Source of the DNA: Luxibacter massiliensis | GTDB lineage: Bacteria; Bacillota; Clostridia; Lachnospirales; Lachnospiraceae | DNA: 64,000 bases | Direction: 5' to 3' | NCBI RefSeq assembly: GCF_900604355.1 | Contig: NZ_UWOE01000001.1 | Location: 1,612,001 to 1,676,000 of the forward strand | Shown here: positions 17,031 through 26,334 of the stretch, one piece after another | Numbering within the stretch: position 1 is the first letter of the stretch | Layout of the letters: the number at the start of each line of letters is the position of its first letter | Translations under genes and position numbers: made by a program | Notes under the pieces: generated by a model | Told to the model about the DNA's origin: nothing | Database searches by the model: none | What the model saw: the letters and a program-made list of their open reading frames with translations, nothing else

Positions 17031-17378
17031 TTGGTAATTAAGCGAGGAGATATATATTATGCAGATTTAAGTCCGGTGGTGGGATCAGAGCAGGGAGGCA
17101 TCCGGCCGGTATTGGTCATACAGAATGACGTGGGAAATAAACACAGCCCTACTGTAATCTGCGCAGCAATTACGTCCAGGATGAATAAGGCAAAGCTGCC
17201 TACCCACATTGAGATCAGTGCACAAAAGTACCATATTGTGAAAAACTCTGTGATCCTGCTGGAGCAGATCCGGACAATTGATAAACAGAGGCTGAAGGAG
17301 TTCGTGTGCCATGTGGACAGCAGCCTGATGAATAAAGTAAACGAAGCGGTCAAAATCAGCCTGGAGCTTCCTACATAG
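17031..17378 (+). CDS. MazF/NdoA-type endoribonuclease toxin (no MazE adjacent)
   Basis: A 115-aa PemK/MazF protein: VIKRGDIYYADLSPVVGSEQ, GGIRPVLVIQND, then SPTVICAAITSR and PTHIEI, all characteristic of the sequence-specific mRNA interferases. The only possible start in frame is TTG at 17031 (an in-frame stop lies at 17022); a weak GGAGTGTGAAG precedes it. The gap to alr is 127 bp, too short for a normal MazE, so the toxin stands alone here. Its partner may be elsewhere, or it may act as a regulated housekeeping RNase. Confidence 0.9.
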   Translation: MVIKRGDIYYADLSPVVGSEQGGIRPVLVIQNDVGNKHSPTVICAAITSRMNKAKLPTHIEISAQKYHIVKNSVILLEQIRTIDKQRLKEFVCHVDSSLMNKVNEAVKISLELPT

Positions 17379-17485
17379 AAGGGGACAGAATAAAGAATTG
17401 AAATATCCCCAAAAGAGTGGTAGAATTGTAAGGCGAGTTCAGTGATTAAGAATACGAAAAGAAAATAGACAAGAGGAGATTAGAA

Positions 17486-18217
17486 ATGTCAGGACATTCT
17501 AAATTTGCGAATATTAAACATAAGAAAGAAAAGAATGATGCTGCAAAGGGAAAAATATTTACGAAACTGGGAAGGGAGCTTGCCGTTGCCGTCAAGGAGG
17601 GCGGCGGCCCGGATCCCAACAATAACAGCAGGCTGAGGGATGTGATTGCCAAGGCAAAATCAAATAATATGCCAAATGATACCATCGACAGGAATATTAA
17701 GAAAGCTGCCGGAGAAGGGGCAGGAGATAACTATGAGCATATTACATATGAAGGGTATGGCCCTAACGGGACGGCCATTATTGTCAAGACCCTGACAGAT
17801 AATAAGAACCGTACAGCGTCCAATGTAAGGAATGCATTTACAAAAGGGAGCGGCAATGTAGGTACCCCAGGCTGTGTTTCCTTCATGTTTGACGAAAAGG
17901 GGCAGATCCTAGTGGCAAAAGAGGACTGCAGCATGGACGCGGATGAGCTGATGATGCTGGCTTTGGATGCCGGGGCAGAAGATTTCACGGAGGAAGAGGA
18001 AAGTTTTGAAGTCCTGACTGCGCCTGAGGACTTTAGCGCAGTGAGGCTGAAGCTGGAGGAGGAAGGCGTTGCCATGGCGGCCGCGGAAGTCACCATGATT
18101 CCTCAGACCTATGTGGAGTTGAGCAGTGAGGAGGATATTAAAAATATACATAAAACTCTGGATCTGCTTGAAGAGGATGATGATGTCCAGGATGTGTACC
18201 ACAATTGGGATGAATAG
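17486..18217 (+). CDS. yebC: YebC/PmpR family protein
   Basis: A 243-aa TACO1/YebC protein, described both as DNA-binding regulators and as translation factors that relieve ribosome stalling at proline runs. It shows SGHSKFANIKHKKEKNDAAK at the N terminus (Trp usual in family is Phe here), GGGPDPNNNSRLRDVIAKAK and MPNDTIDRNIKKAAG. The acidic third domain ends in DDDVQDVYHNWDE. AGAGGAGATTAGAA precedes the ATG. It is followed after 35 bp by an uncharacterised gene. Confidence 0.95.
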   Translation: MSGHSKFANIKHKKEKNDAAKGKIFTKLGRELAVAVKEGGGPDPNNNSRLRDVIAKAKSNNMPNDTIDRNIKKAAGEGAGDNYEHITYEGYGPNGTAIIVKTLTDNKNRTASNVRNAFTKGSGNVGTPGCVSFMFDEKGQILVAKEDCSMDADELMMLALDAGAEDFTEEEESFEVLTAPEDFSAVRLKLEEEGVAMAAAEVTMIPQTYVELSSEEDIKNIHKTLDLLEEDDDVQDVYHNWDE

Positions 18218-18252
18218 CCAAAAGAAATATGGATACTTATAGAGGAGATAAA

Positions 18253-19029
18253 ATGAATCAGGAAAATTTAAAAGCAGAGATGATTTCTCTGTTTGAGGAG
18301 ACATCTCAGTATGCCATGAAGTTTCATAAAAAAACATATGATTCACAAATGGAAAGCCTGAAGAGTAAATATGGACCTCTCCTGGAGCAGTTTAAAGATG
18401 AATTTGAGGAATCAGATGAGAGGCTGGAGCAGCTTGCCTCTTATGTGCCTGACTATGTGGCGGAGCAGCTTGCGAAGATTCCCTCCAAGAGAAAAAGAGA
18501 TATAGTATGCCTGGATCATAACATGAATATGGTATCTTATTTTATTCCCCTTCTGGGCGAGACACAGAGCCTGAGGGCCAGGGCCTTTACAGAGAAGATT
18601 GTGGAATTGTGGAACCAGAAAATGCCCGAGAATAAAATAGGGCACTCTACAAGGGAAAGTATACAGGGAGGATTTAAAAAGGGATTGTGCTACATCACTA
18701 CAGCTGTGTGCAGGAGCCTGGATAAGTCTGACGACTGCTATGAGCTGGGTCTTTTGAGGGATTACAGGGATACGTATCTTCTGAACTCAGAAGAGGGGGC
18801 CCAGACAGTGCAGGAATATTATAATATTGCCCCTACAATTGTAAAAAGAATTGACCGCCGGGAGGACGCGGCACAGATTTACGCTGATATCTGGCGGGAA
18901 TACCTGGATCCTTGCGTTCACTTGATCGAGGAGGAAAAACGAGAAGAGTGCGGAAAGCTTTACCGTGAGATGGTGCGCAGGCTTGAGTGGGAATACTTGC
19001 ACTCATCTACAGGGCACATTCTGGATTAA
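18253..19029 (+). CDS. Uncharacterised protein with a CFI-like cysteine box
   Basis: A 258-aa soluble, charged, mostly helical protein. I do not recognise a named family. Its distinctive part is CYITTAVCRSLDKSDDCYEL followed by LLRDYRDTYLL (about 146-178). This resembles the CFI box (C-[FY]-I-x-T-A ... LRxFRDxYL) seen at C termini of diverse bacterial proteins, but here it is internal and followed by about 80 helical residues. ATG at 18253 follows AGAGGAG by 5 nt; a frame start at 18229 has no ribosome site. It lies between yebC and a sulfhydrylase gene. Confidence 0.75.
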   Translation: MNQENLKAEMISLFEETSQYAMKFHKKTYDSQMESLKSKYGPLLEQFKDEFEESDERLEQLASYVPDYVAEQLAKIPSKRKRDIVCLDHNMNMVSYFIPLLGETQSLRARAFTEKIVELWNQKMPENKIGHSTRESIQGGFKKGLCYITTAVCRSLDKSDDCYELGLLRDYRDTYLLNSEEGAQTVQEYYNIAPTIVKRIDRREDAAQIYADIWREYLDPCVHLIEEEKREECGKLYREMVRRLEWEYLHSSTGHILD

Positions 19030-19077
19030 CCATATTTTCATTGCAGAGGAAAGCGCTATTCAAAGGAGGAAAGGAAT

Positions 19078-20352
19078 ATGAGCAGCTACAAGATAGAGAC
19101 AAAATGCATACAGTCAGGTTATGAGCCAGGTAATGGAGAACCAAGGATCGTTCCTATATATCAGAGTACAACCTTCCGCTATACCAGCAGTGAGCAGATG
19201 GGACGTTTGTTCGATTTAGAGGAATCTGGATATTTTTATACGAGGCTTCAGAATCCCACCAATGACATAGTTGCGGCCAAGATCTGTGATTTGGAGGGAG
19301 GGGCCGCAGGGATGCTTACATCCTCCGGCCAGGCAGCCAATTTTTATGCCATCATGAACATTGCGGAGGCTGGGGATCACATTGTATGTGCATCTGCACT
19401 CTATGGAGGCACTTATAATTTATATGCACATACGATCAAGAAAATGGGGATCGAGGCCACATTTGTGGATCCAGATTGTACAGAGGAAGAGTTAAATGGG
19501 GTTTTTAGAGACAATACAAAGGCAGTTTTTGGAGAGACAATCGCCAACCCGGCCCTGGTCGTGCTGGATCTGGAAAAGTTTGCTTCTGCTGCCCATGCCC
19601 ACAATGTGCCTTTTATCGTAGATAATACCTTTGCCACACCAGTTAACTGCCGTCCCTTTGAATGGGGGGCTGATATTGTGACCCATTCTACCACAAAATA
19701 TATGGACGGCCATGCTGCATGTGTAGGAGGGGCTATTGTAGACAGTGGGAACTTTGACTGGATGGCATATGGGAATAAATTTCCTGGCCTTACCGCTCCG
19801 GATGAAACATACCATGGTATTGTGTATGCAGAGAAGTTTGGAAAAGCGGCTTTTATTACAAAGGCCACGGCACAGCTGATGCGTGACTTGGGATCTATCC
19901 AGTCCCCACAAAATGCATTTTTATTAAACATTGGGTTGGAAACATTACATCTGCGTGTTCCGCGCCACTGCGAGAATGCTTTGGCTGCGGCAGAGTACCT
20001 TAAAGGCCACGAAAAGGTGGCCTGGGTAAGCTGTCCGTCACTTCCCGGGGACAAATATTATGGATTGGCTTCAAAATATATGCCTGATGGTACATGCGGG
20101 GTACTGACCTTTGGACTCAAAGGAGGAAGAGAGGCCGCGGTTAAGATGATGGATAAGCTAAAAATGATTGCCATAGTCACCCATGTGGCAGATGCCAGGA
20201 GCTGCGTGCTCCATCCGGCAAGCCATACACACCGCCAGATGAATGAGAAAGAGCTTCTTGAGGCAGGCGTGCAGCCAGATTTAATCCGCTTCAGTGTAGG
20301 CATTGAAAATATAGAAGATATTATCGCCGATTTGGAGCAGGCGCTTCAATAA
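19078..20352 (+). CDS. metY: O-acetylhomoserine sulfhydrylase
   Basis: PLP enzyme of the Cys/Met metabolism family that makes homocysteine from O-acetylhomoserine and sulfide; the 424-aa length is typical of MetY. Motifs: PIYQSTTFRY near residue 25, GYFYTRLQNPTND (about 52-64), SSGQAANFYAIMNI, and the PLP lysine in THSTTKYMDGHAACVGG (about 203-219). The C-terminal HPASHTHRQM is also present. AAAGGAGGAAAGGAAT precedes the ATG. It ends at a strong terminator. A general O-acetylserine activity cannot be excluded. Confidence 0.93.
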   Translation: MSSYKIETKCIQSGYEPGNGEPRIVPIYQSTTFRYTSSEQMGRLFDLEESGYFYTRLQNPTNDIVAAKICDLEGGAAGMLTSSGQAANFYAIMNIAEAGDHIVCASALYGGTYNLYAHTIKKMGIEATFVDPDCTEEELNGVFRDNTKAVFGETIANPALVVLDLEKFASAAHAHNVPFIVDNTFATPVNCRPFEWGADIVTHSTTKYMDGHAACVGGAIVDSGNFDWMAYGNKFPGLTAPDETYHGIVYAEKFGKAAFITKATAQLMRDLGSIQSPQNAFLLNIGLETLHLRVPRHCENALAAAEYLKGHEKVAWVSCPSLPGDKYYGLASKYMPDGTCGVLTFGLKGGREAAVKMMDKLKMIAIVTHVADARSCVLHPASHTHRQMNEKELLEAGVQPDLIRFSVGIENIEDIIADLEQALQ

Positions 20353-20357
20353 TATGG

Positions 20358-20397
20358 ATGGTATGGATGTATACAATTTGCATTCATACCATTTTTC
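20358..20397 (+). terminator. Intrinsic terminator of metY
   Basis: GGTATGGATG (20360-20369) pairs with CATTCATACC (20381-20390) with one G-U, extended by A-T pairs, followed by ATTTTTC. Confidence 0.85.
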
Positions 20398-20500
20398 TTG
20401 TGTTGGTTCGTGTGATGGCTTCATTTTGGCTGTTCGTGTATAATTCTGCTTTTCCTTCAAATAATAAAGCAATAACAGTTATGGAAAGGCGGAATGAGCT

Positions 20501-21196
20501 ATGAATGGTGAAAAAGAGGAACAGATCCAGAAGAATCAGGCTGGGGAAAACGAGGAGATTAAAGATACAGGGACATTGCGCCTTGGCAAGGAAGACGGCA
20601 GACATAATATTCAGCTTATGACAATCATTGGGGAGATAGAGGGCCACGAGGCTGTATCTGGAAACACAAAGGCGACGAAATATGAGCATTTGATCCCCAG
20701 GCTGGCTGAGGTGGAGGATAACGATGAAATAGAAGGGATTTTAATTCTGCTGAACACACTGGGCGGGGATGTAGAGGCTGGGCTCGCGATCGCTGAAATG
20801 ATTGCCTCTGTCAGTAAACCTACAGTTTCCCTTGTGCTTGGAGGCAGCCACTCTATTGGGGGGCCGTTGGCTGTATCTGCGGATTACTCCTTTATTGTCC
20901 CAAGCGGGACAATGATTGTGCACCCGGTACGCTCCACAGGGATGTTTATTGGCGTGATCCAAAGCTACAGGAATATGGAAAAAACGCAGGACAGAATCAC
21001 AAAATTTATTGCTGACCACTCCAATATAACACAGGCAAGGCTAGAAGAGCTTATGCTGGACTCTACCCAGCTTGTAAAGGATGTGGGGACGCTGCTGGAA
21101 GGGAAGGACGCAGTGCGCGAAGGACTGATCGATGAAGTGGGGGGCATCAGCCAGGCCCTGAGAAAACTACATGAGATGATAGATAAAAAAGCATAG
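20501..21196 (+). CDS. tepA: ClpP-like serine protease TepA
   Basis: A 231-aa ClpP/crotonase-fold protease of the TepA (translocation-enhancing, YmfB) group. After an acidic N-terminal tail come NTLGGDVEAGLAIAEMI (about 83-99), the nucleophile serine in LGGSHSIGGPLAVSADY, and the histidine in GTMIVHPVRSTGMFIG (about 137-152). The same gene order, tepA before spoIIIE, occurs in Bacillus. GGCGGAATGAGCT gives a weak ribosome site. No signal peptide is seen. Confidence 0.88.
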   Translation: MNGEKEEQIQKNQAGENEEIKDTGTLRLGKEDGRHNIQLMTIIGEIEGHEAVSGNTKATKYEHLIPRLAEVEDNDEIEGILILLNTLGGDVEAGLAIAEMIASVSKPTVSLVLGGSHSIGGPLAVSADYSFIVPSGTMIVHPVRSTGMFIGVIQSYRNMEKTQDRITKFIADHSNITQARLEELMLDSTQLVKDVGTLLEGKDAVREGLIDEVGGISQALRKLHEMIDKKA

Positions 21197-21256
21197 AGGA
21201 CATGTTCCTATATGGAGGCGCCCCCTTGCCCTAAGATACTTCTGTAAAATTTAATA

Positions 21257-21285
21257 ATGACATGTATTTCAAATAATGGTATACT
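21257..21285 (+). promoter_or_regulatory. Promoter of spoIIIE/ftsK
   Basis: ATGACA (21257-21262), a 17-bp spacer and TATACT (21280-21285), 37 bp before the gene start. Confidence 0.55.
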
Positions 21286-21321
21286 AAACGTAGTATGTGT
21301 AAATACCAAGGGGGAAATATT

Positions 21322-23781
21322 ATGGCTGCGAAGTCTACTAAAAATAAAAAAAACACCAAAAGCAGGCCAAAAAAATCACAGGGGAATATGGCTCTTAAGT
21401 CAGAAATTATAGTTTTGGCCGTTCTGGCTGTTTGTATACTGCTTGTCATAAGCAACTTTGGCCTGGGCGGGATCGTGGGGGAGGCGGTTTCGTCAGTTAT
21501 GTTTGGGTTGTTTGGGTTTATGGCATATTTTCTGCCATTTGTCCTGTTTGGTGCAGTTGCCTTTATAATTTCTAATAAAGGCAGCGCCCATGCGTACATA
21601 AAGACAGGCGCTGTAATTGCCCTGTGCCTGTTTATTGCAGCATTTTTGGAATTGGTCTTGAACCCCTATGACCCGGAGGCGGGACTTTTATCTTATTACA
21701 GGCTCTCCAGCAGCCGCAGGAATGCAGGGGGCCTGGCAGGGGGATGCCTGGTCAAGCTTCTCTGCCCGCTGATAGGCGTTGTGGGAACCTATGTTGTCCT
21801 GACCGTCCTGATTGTAATCAGCCTTATATTGATTACAGAGAGGTCACTTTTGGCCCCTCTGGGAAAGGGCAGCCGGAAGGCTTACGAAGATGCAAGGCGC
21901 AGGAAAGAGGCGTCTGCCCAGAGGCGGGCAGAGCGGATGAAAGAAAAGGAGGCTGAAAAAGCTGAGGGTAAATTGAGAAGGCGGGACAATAAGGTGTCAG
22001 GTGTTTCTTTTGCCACCACCTTGACGGACAAGCCTGTAAACAAAAAATCGCCAGAAGTAAAAGAACTCAAGGCGGCAGACCTGCAGATAGATGCTGAACC
22101 TTCTCTTCCTTCTCCTTTCGAGGAACAGGAGTTGGTCATTAACCGTCCCCAGGCCCAGCAGGGCGGCATGGAGGAGGTCAGCTTGGGAGAACCGGATAAG
22201 AGTTTGGAAACTTCCAGGAAGAAAAGAAATTCCTCCGACGCCCTGGCCGTTGCCGGGGAGGCAGCACAGGTGGAGGAGACTGTGAGGATCCAGGAGGAAC
22301 AGCCACAGAGGATTTATAAGATCCCTCCGCTGACGCTTTTGAATAAAGGGAAGAAAACAGGGGGAGACTCTGATGCCCATTTGCGGGCCACAGCCCTAAA
22401 GCTTGAGCAGACTCTGCAAAATTTTGGGGTCAGGGTCCATGTAATGAATGCCAGCTGCGGCCCTTCTGTCACACGTTATGAGCTGCAGCCGGAACAAGGA
22501 GTGAAGGTCAGTAAAATTGTGGGGTTGGCAGATGATATAAAATTAAACCTGGCTGTGGCTGATCTCAGGATTGAGGCTCCCATACCAGGAAAGGCTGCGG
22601 TGGGAATCGAGGTTCCTAATAAGGAGAATACGGCAGTAATGCTGCGGGACCTGCTGGAGTCCGGGGAATTTAAAAAGAGTAAATCAGGCATATCCTTTGC
22701 AGTGGGCAAAGACATATCAGGCAAGGTAATGGTGGCAGATATTGCAAAAATGCCCCATCTGCTTGTGGCGGGAGCCACTGGTTCTGGAAAATCTGTCTGT
22801 ATTAACACATTGATTATGAGTATCATATATAAGGCGGATCCAGAAGATGTGAAACTGATCATGGTGGATCCAAAAGTAGTTGAACTCAGTGTGTACAACG
22901 GGATACCCCATCTGTTGATTCCGGTCGTGACAGACCCGAAGAAGGCTGCAGGTGCATTGAACTGGGCAGTTGCAGAGATGGAAAAGAGGTATCAGCTGTT
23001 TGCCGAGTATAATGTCAGGGACCTGAAAGGCTTCAATGAAAAAGTAAGCCAGCTTGAACCTGGGGAAGGTATTCCCAAAAAGATGCCACAGATTGTGATC
23101 ATTGTAGATGAGCTTGCCGACCTTATGATGGTAGCTCCCGGTGAGGTGGAAGGGGCCATCTGCCGCCTAGCGCAGCTGGCAAGAGCAGCGGGCCTGCACC
23201 TGATACTCGCCACACAGCGGCCGTCTGTCAATGTCATTACAGGACTGATTAAGGCAAATATGCCGTCCAGGATTGCTTTTTCAGTTTCATCTGGCGTAGA
23301 TTCCCGGACAATTATTGATATGAATGGAGCGGAGAAGCTGTTGGGTAAGGGGGATATGCTCTTTTACCCTACAGGGTACCCAAAACCAGTCAGAGTCCAA
23401 GGTTCTTTTGTATCAGACAAAGAGGTGCAGAAGGTAGTAGATTATTTAATTGAGAATAATGGAAATACTGCATATAGTGAAGAGATAGAAGAGCATGTCA
23501 ACTCCAGCACAGGCGGCGCAGACCTTGGTATGCCGGGCACAGCAGCCGAGGGCGGAAGCGACAGGGATGCCTATTTTGTGGATGCAGGGAATCTGATTAT
23601 CGACAAGGAGAAAGCGTCTATCGGTATGCTCCAGAGGATGTTTAAGATAGGTTTTAACCGAGCGGCCCGTATTATGGATCAGCTTGCCAAAGCAGGGGTC
23701 GTGGGAGAGGAAGAAGGGACGAAACCCAGGAAAGTACTGATGTCTAAAGAAGAATTTGAACAGTATATAGAAGAAAAATAA
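21322..23781 (+). CDS. spoIIIE: DNA translocase FtsK/SpoIIIE
   Basis: An 819-aa membrane-anchored motor that pumps chromosome ends at division and into the forespore. A basic N terminus is followed by about four membrane helices (about 25-180), then a charged linker to about 340. The motor has the Walker A AGATGSGKSVCINTL (about 484-498), Walker B IVIIVDELADLMM, and ATQRPSVNVITGLIK. A C-terminal gamma winged helix (ASIGMLQRMFKIGFNRAARI) reads polar DNA sequences. ATG at 21322 follows AAGGGGGAAAT; the frame opens 9 codons earlier. FtsK and SpoIIIE cannot be told apart by sequence alone. Confidence 0.95.
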   Translation: MAAKSTKNKKNTKSRPKKSQGNMALKSEIIVLAVLAVCILLVISNFGLGGIVGEAVSSVMFGLFGFMAYFLPFVLFGAVAFIISNKGSAHAYIKTGAVIALCLFIAAFLELVLNPYDPEAGLLSYYRLSSSRRNAGGLAGGCLVKLLCPLIGVVGTYVVLTVLIVISLILITERSLLAPLGKGSRKAYEDARRRKEASAQRRAERMKEKEAEKAEGKLRRRDNKVSGVSFATTLTDKPVNKKSPEVKELKAADLQIDAEPSLPSPFEEQELVINRPQAQQGGMEEVSLGEPDKSLETSRKKRNSSDALAVAGEAAQVEETVRIQEEQPQRIYKIPPLTLLNKGKKTGGDSDAHLRATALKLEQTLQNFGVRVHVMNASCGPSVTRYELQPEQGVKVSKIVGLADDIKLNLAVADLRIEAPIPGKAAVGIEVPNKENTAVMLRDLLESGEFKKSKSGISFAVGKDISGKVMVADIAKMPHLLVAGATGSGKSVCINTLIMSIIYKADPEDVKLIMVDPKVVELSVYNGIPHLLIPVVTDPKKAAGALNWAVAEMEKRYQLFAEYNVRDLKGFNEKVSQLEPGEGIPKKMPQIVIIVDELADLMMVAPGEVEGAICRLAQLARAAGLHLILATQRPSVNVITGLIKANMPSRIAFSVSSGVDSRTIIDMNGAEKLLGKGDMLFYPTGYPKPVRVQGSFVSDKEVQKVVDYLIENNGNTAYSEEIEEHVNSSTGGADLGMPGTAAEGGSDRDAYFVDAGNLIIDKEKASIGMLQRMFKIGFNRAARIMDQLAKAGVVGEEEGTKPRKVLMSKEEFEQYIEEK

Positions 23782-23801
23782 TCACGCAGGAGGTATTTCA
23801 G

Positions 23802-25472
23802 ATGAAAACTGACATTCAGATCGCCCAGGAAGCTAAGATGCAGCATATTAAAGAGGTTGCGGCCAGTGTAGGCATCCAGGAGGATGAACTTGAATTTTAT
23901 GGCAAATATAAAGCAAAGTTATCTGACGATTTATGGGAGAGAGTAAAAGATAACCAGGATGGGAAATTGGTTCTTGTGACTGCCATCAACCCCACGCCTG
24001 CGGGAGAGGGGAAAACCACCACCACAGTCGGGCTTGGGCAGGCAATGGCAAAACTAAATAAAAATGCACTGATTGCCCTGCGTGAGCCATCTCTGGGGCC
24101 CTGCTTTGGCATAAAAGGCGGGGCAGCCGGGGGCGGCTATGCCCAGGTAGTCCCAATGGAGGATCTGAACCTGCATTTTACAGGAGATTTTCATGCGATT
24201 ACTTCTGCCAATAATCTGCTGGCAGCTATGCTGGATAATCATATTCAACAGGGGAACAGCCTGAGAATCGATCCCCGCCAGGTTGTCTGGAAACGCTGTC
24301 TGGATATGAACGACAGAGTACTGCGCAATATTGTCGTGGGCCTGGGAAATAAGATGGACGGAATGGTGAGAGAGGATCATTTCGTCATTACCGTGGCTTC
24401 TGAGATTATGGCGATTTTGTGCCTGGCTGATGATCTGGCTGACCTGCGCAGACGGCTGGGCAGGATTATTGCTGCCTATAATTTTGACGGGGATCCGGTG
24501 ACTGCAGATGACCTGCAGGCAACGGGGGCCATGGCAGCGCTGTTAAAAGATGCAATTAAGCCAAATCTGATACAGACACTGGAACATACGCCCGCACTTG
24601 TCCATGGGGGCCCGTTTGCCAATATAGCCCATGGCTGCAACAGTGTCCGGGCCACGAAAATGGCTTTGAAGATTAGTGACATTACAATTACGGAAGCAGG
24701 CTTTGGGGCGGATTTAGGCGCAGAAAAGTTTTTAGATATCAAGTGCCGCAAGGCAGGCCTCAAACCGGATGCAGTAGTTTTAGTTGCAACAGTCCGGGCT
24801 TTGAAGTATAATGGGGGGGTTGCCAAAAGTGACCTGAATATAGAGAACTTGGCAGCGCTGGAAAAAGGAATAGTAAATCTGGAAAAGCATATCGAGAACA
24901 TTCAAAAATATAATGTGCCTGTTGTTGTCACCCTGAACTCCTTTGTGACAGATACTGAGGCAGAGAATGAATTTATCCGAAAGTTCTGTGAAGAGAGAGG
25001 GTGTGAGTTTGCCCTTTCAGAAGTGTGGGAAAAGGGCGGAGAGGGCGGCATTGCCTTAGCTGAGAAGGTACTGGAAACACTGGAAAAGAAAGAGAGTCAT
25101 TTTATGCCTCTATATGCGGATGAATTGTCCCTTACTGAAAAAATCGAGACAATCGCACGGGAAATATATGGAGCCAGAGGCGTGGTTTATGAACCTGGGG
25201 CCAAGAAACAGCTTGCGAAGATTGAGGAGCTTGGGTTCGGTGAATTTCCGGTTTGTATGGCAAAGAACCAATATTCTCTTTCTGATGATGCGAAGAGGCT
25301 GGGACGCCCGGAGGATTTTGACATCCACATACGAGAGGTGTATGTAAGCGCAGGGGCAGGCTTTGTTGTAGCACTGACCGGAGCCATTATGACTATGCCA
25401 GGACTCCCGAAAGTGCCCGCTGCAAACCAAATCGATGTACAAGAGGATGGCAGAATTACCGGATTGTTTTAA
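23802..25472 (+). CDS. fhs: Formate-tetrahydrofolate ligase
   Basis: ATP-dependent synthesis of 10-formyl-THF from formate, a C1-entry step shared with the Wood-Ljungdahl methyl branch. The 556-aa length is standard. The P-loop PTPAGEGKTTTTVGLGQ (about 65-81) and FGIKGGAAGGGYAQVVPM (about 101-118) are present. GAGFGADLGAEKF-type residues appear as TEAGFGADLGAEKF (about 296-309), and the end is GAIMTMPGLPKVPAA. CAGGAGGTATTTCAG precedes the ATG. folD follows after 14 bp, an operon for C1 folate interconversion. Confidence 0.97.
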   Translation: MKTDIQIAQEAKMQHIKEVAASVGIQEDELEFYGKYKAKLSDDLWERVKDNQDGKLVLVTAINPTPAGEGKTTTTVGLGQAMAKLNKNALIALREPSLGPCFGIKGGAAGGGYAQVVPMEDLNLHFTGDFHAITSANNLLAAMLDNHIQQGNSLRIDPRQVVWKRCLDMNDRVLRNIVVGLGNKMDGMVREDHFVITVASEIMAILCLADDLADLRRRLGRIIAAYNFDGDPVTADDLQATGAMAALLKDAIKPNLIQTLEHTPALVHGGPFANIAHGCNSVRATKMALKISDITITEAGFGADLGAEKFLDIKCRKAGLKPDAVVLVATVRALKYNGGVAKSDLNIENLAALEKGIVNLEKHIENIQKYNVPVVVTLNSFVTDTEAENEFIRKFCEERGCEFALSEVWEKGGEGGIALAEKVLETLEKKESHFMPLYADELSLTEKIETIAREIYGARGVVYEPGAKKQLAKIEELGFGEFPVCMAKNQYSLSDDAKRLGRPEDFDIHIREVYVSAGAGFVVALTGAIMTMPGLPKVPAANQIDVQEDGRITGLF

Positions 25473-25486
25473 AGGAGATAAAAATA

Positions 25487-26323
25487 GTGCAGATTATTGA
25501 TGGAAAACTGGTATCCAGTCAAATAAAGGAAGAGTTAAGAGAAGAGACAGCCAGGCTGAAAGCTGCTGGTATAGATATATGCCTGGCCGTTGTTCAGGTG
25601 GGCAATGACCCTGCTTCCACTGTCTATGTCAACAATAAGAAAAAGGCCTGTGCCTTTGTTGGAATAGAATCCAGGGCGTTTGAGCTGCCTGAGTCCGCCG
25701 CTGAAATAGAACTTTTAAACTTGGTAGAGCAGCTAAATACAGATCCAAGCGTTAATGGCATCCTTGTACAGCTGCCATTGCCGCCCCACATAAATGAGGA
25801 TAAAATTATAAGGGCCATATCGCCTGATAAGGATGTGGACGGCTTCCATCCTGTGAATGTGGGAAGGCTCTGGATTGGAGAGCAGGGGTTTTTATCCTGT
25901 ACTCCGGCGGGGATTGTACAGCTTTTGAAGCGGTCTGGCATAGAAATTGCCGGAAAAGAGTGTGTCATAATTGGAAGGAGCAATATTGTAGGAAAACCTA
26001 TGGCAGCTCTTTTGCTCAGAGAGCATGGGACTGTAACTGTGGCCCATTCCAGGACAGAAAACCTCAAGGAGGTGGCCCGCCGCGCAGATATTCTGATTGT
26101 TGCAATAGGGAAGAAGAAGTTTATTCAATCAGAATATATCAAGGATGGTGCTGTAGTGATTGATGTGGGCATGCACCGGGATGAAAATGGCAGATTATGC
26201 GGTGATGTTGATTTTGAGGATGTAAAGGATAAAGTGTCAGCTATCACTCCAGTTCCAGGCGGAGTTGGGCCTATGACAATCGCGATGCTGATGAACAACT
26301 GTGTGGAAACTGTGCGCAGGTAG
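25487..26323 (+). CDS. folD: Methylene-THF dehydrogenase/methenyl-THF cyclohydrolase
   Basis: A 278-aa bifunctional enzyme following fhs in the folate C1 pathway. It has VGNDPASTVYVNNKKKAC (about 36-53; catalytic tyrosine and lysine), GILVQLPLPPHI (about 92-103), DKDVDGFHPVNVGRL and the nucleotide loop IIGRSNIVGKPMA. The C-terminal ITPVPGGVGPMTIAMLM is diagnostic. The start is GTG with AAAGGAGAT upstream. The next gene begins 11 bp on. Confidence 0.97.
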   Translation: MQIIDGKLVSSQIKEELREETARLKAAGIDICLAVVQVGNDPASTVYVNNKKKACAFVGIESRAFELPESAAEIELLNLVEQLNTDPSVNGILVQLPLPPHINEDKIIRAISPDKDVDGFHPVNVGRLWIGEQGFLSCTPAGIVQLLKRSGIEIAGKECVIIGRSNIVGKPMAALLLREHGTVTVAHSRTENLKEVARRADILIVAIGKKKFIQSEYIKDGAVVIDVGMHRDENGRLCGDVDFEDVKDKVSAITPVPGGVGPMTIAMLMNNCVETVRR

Positions 26324-26334
26324 GAGGAAGCAAT

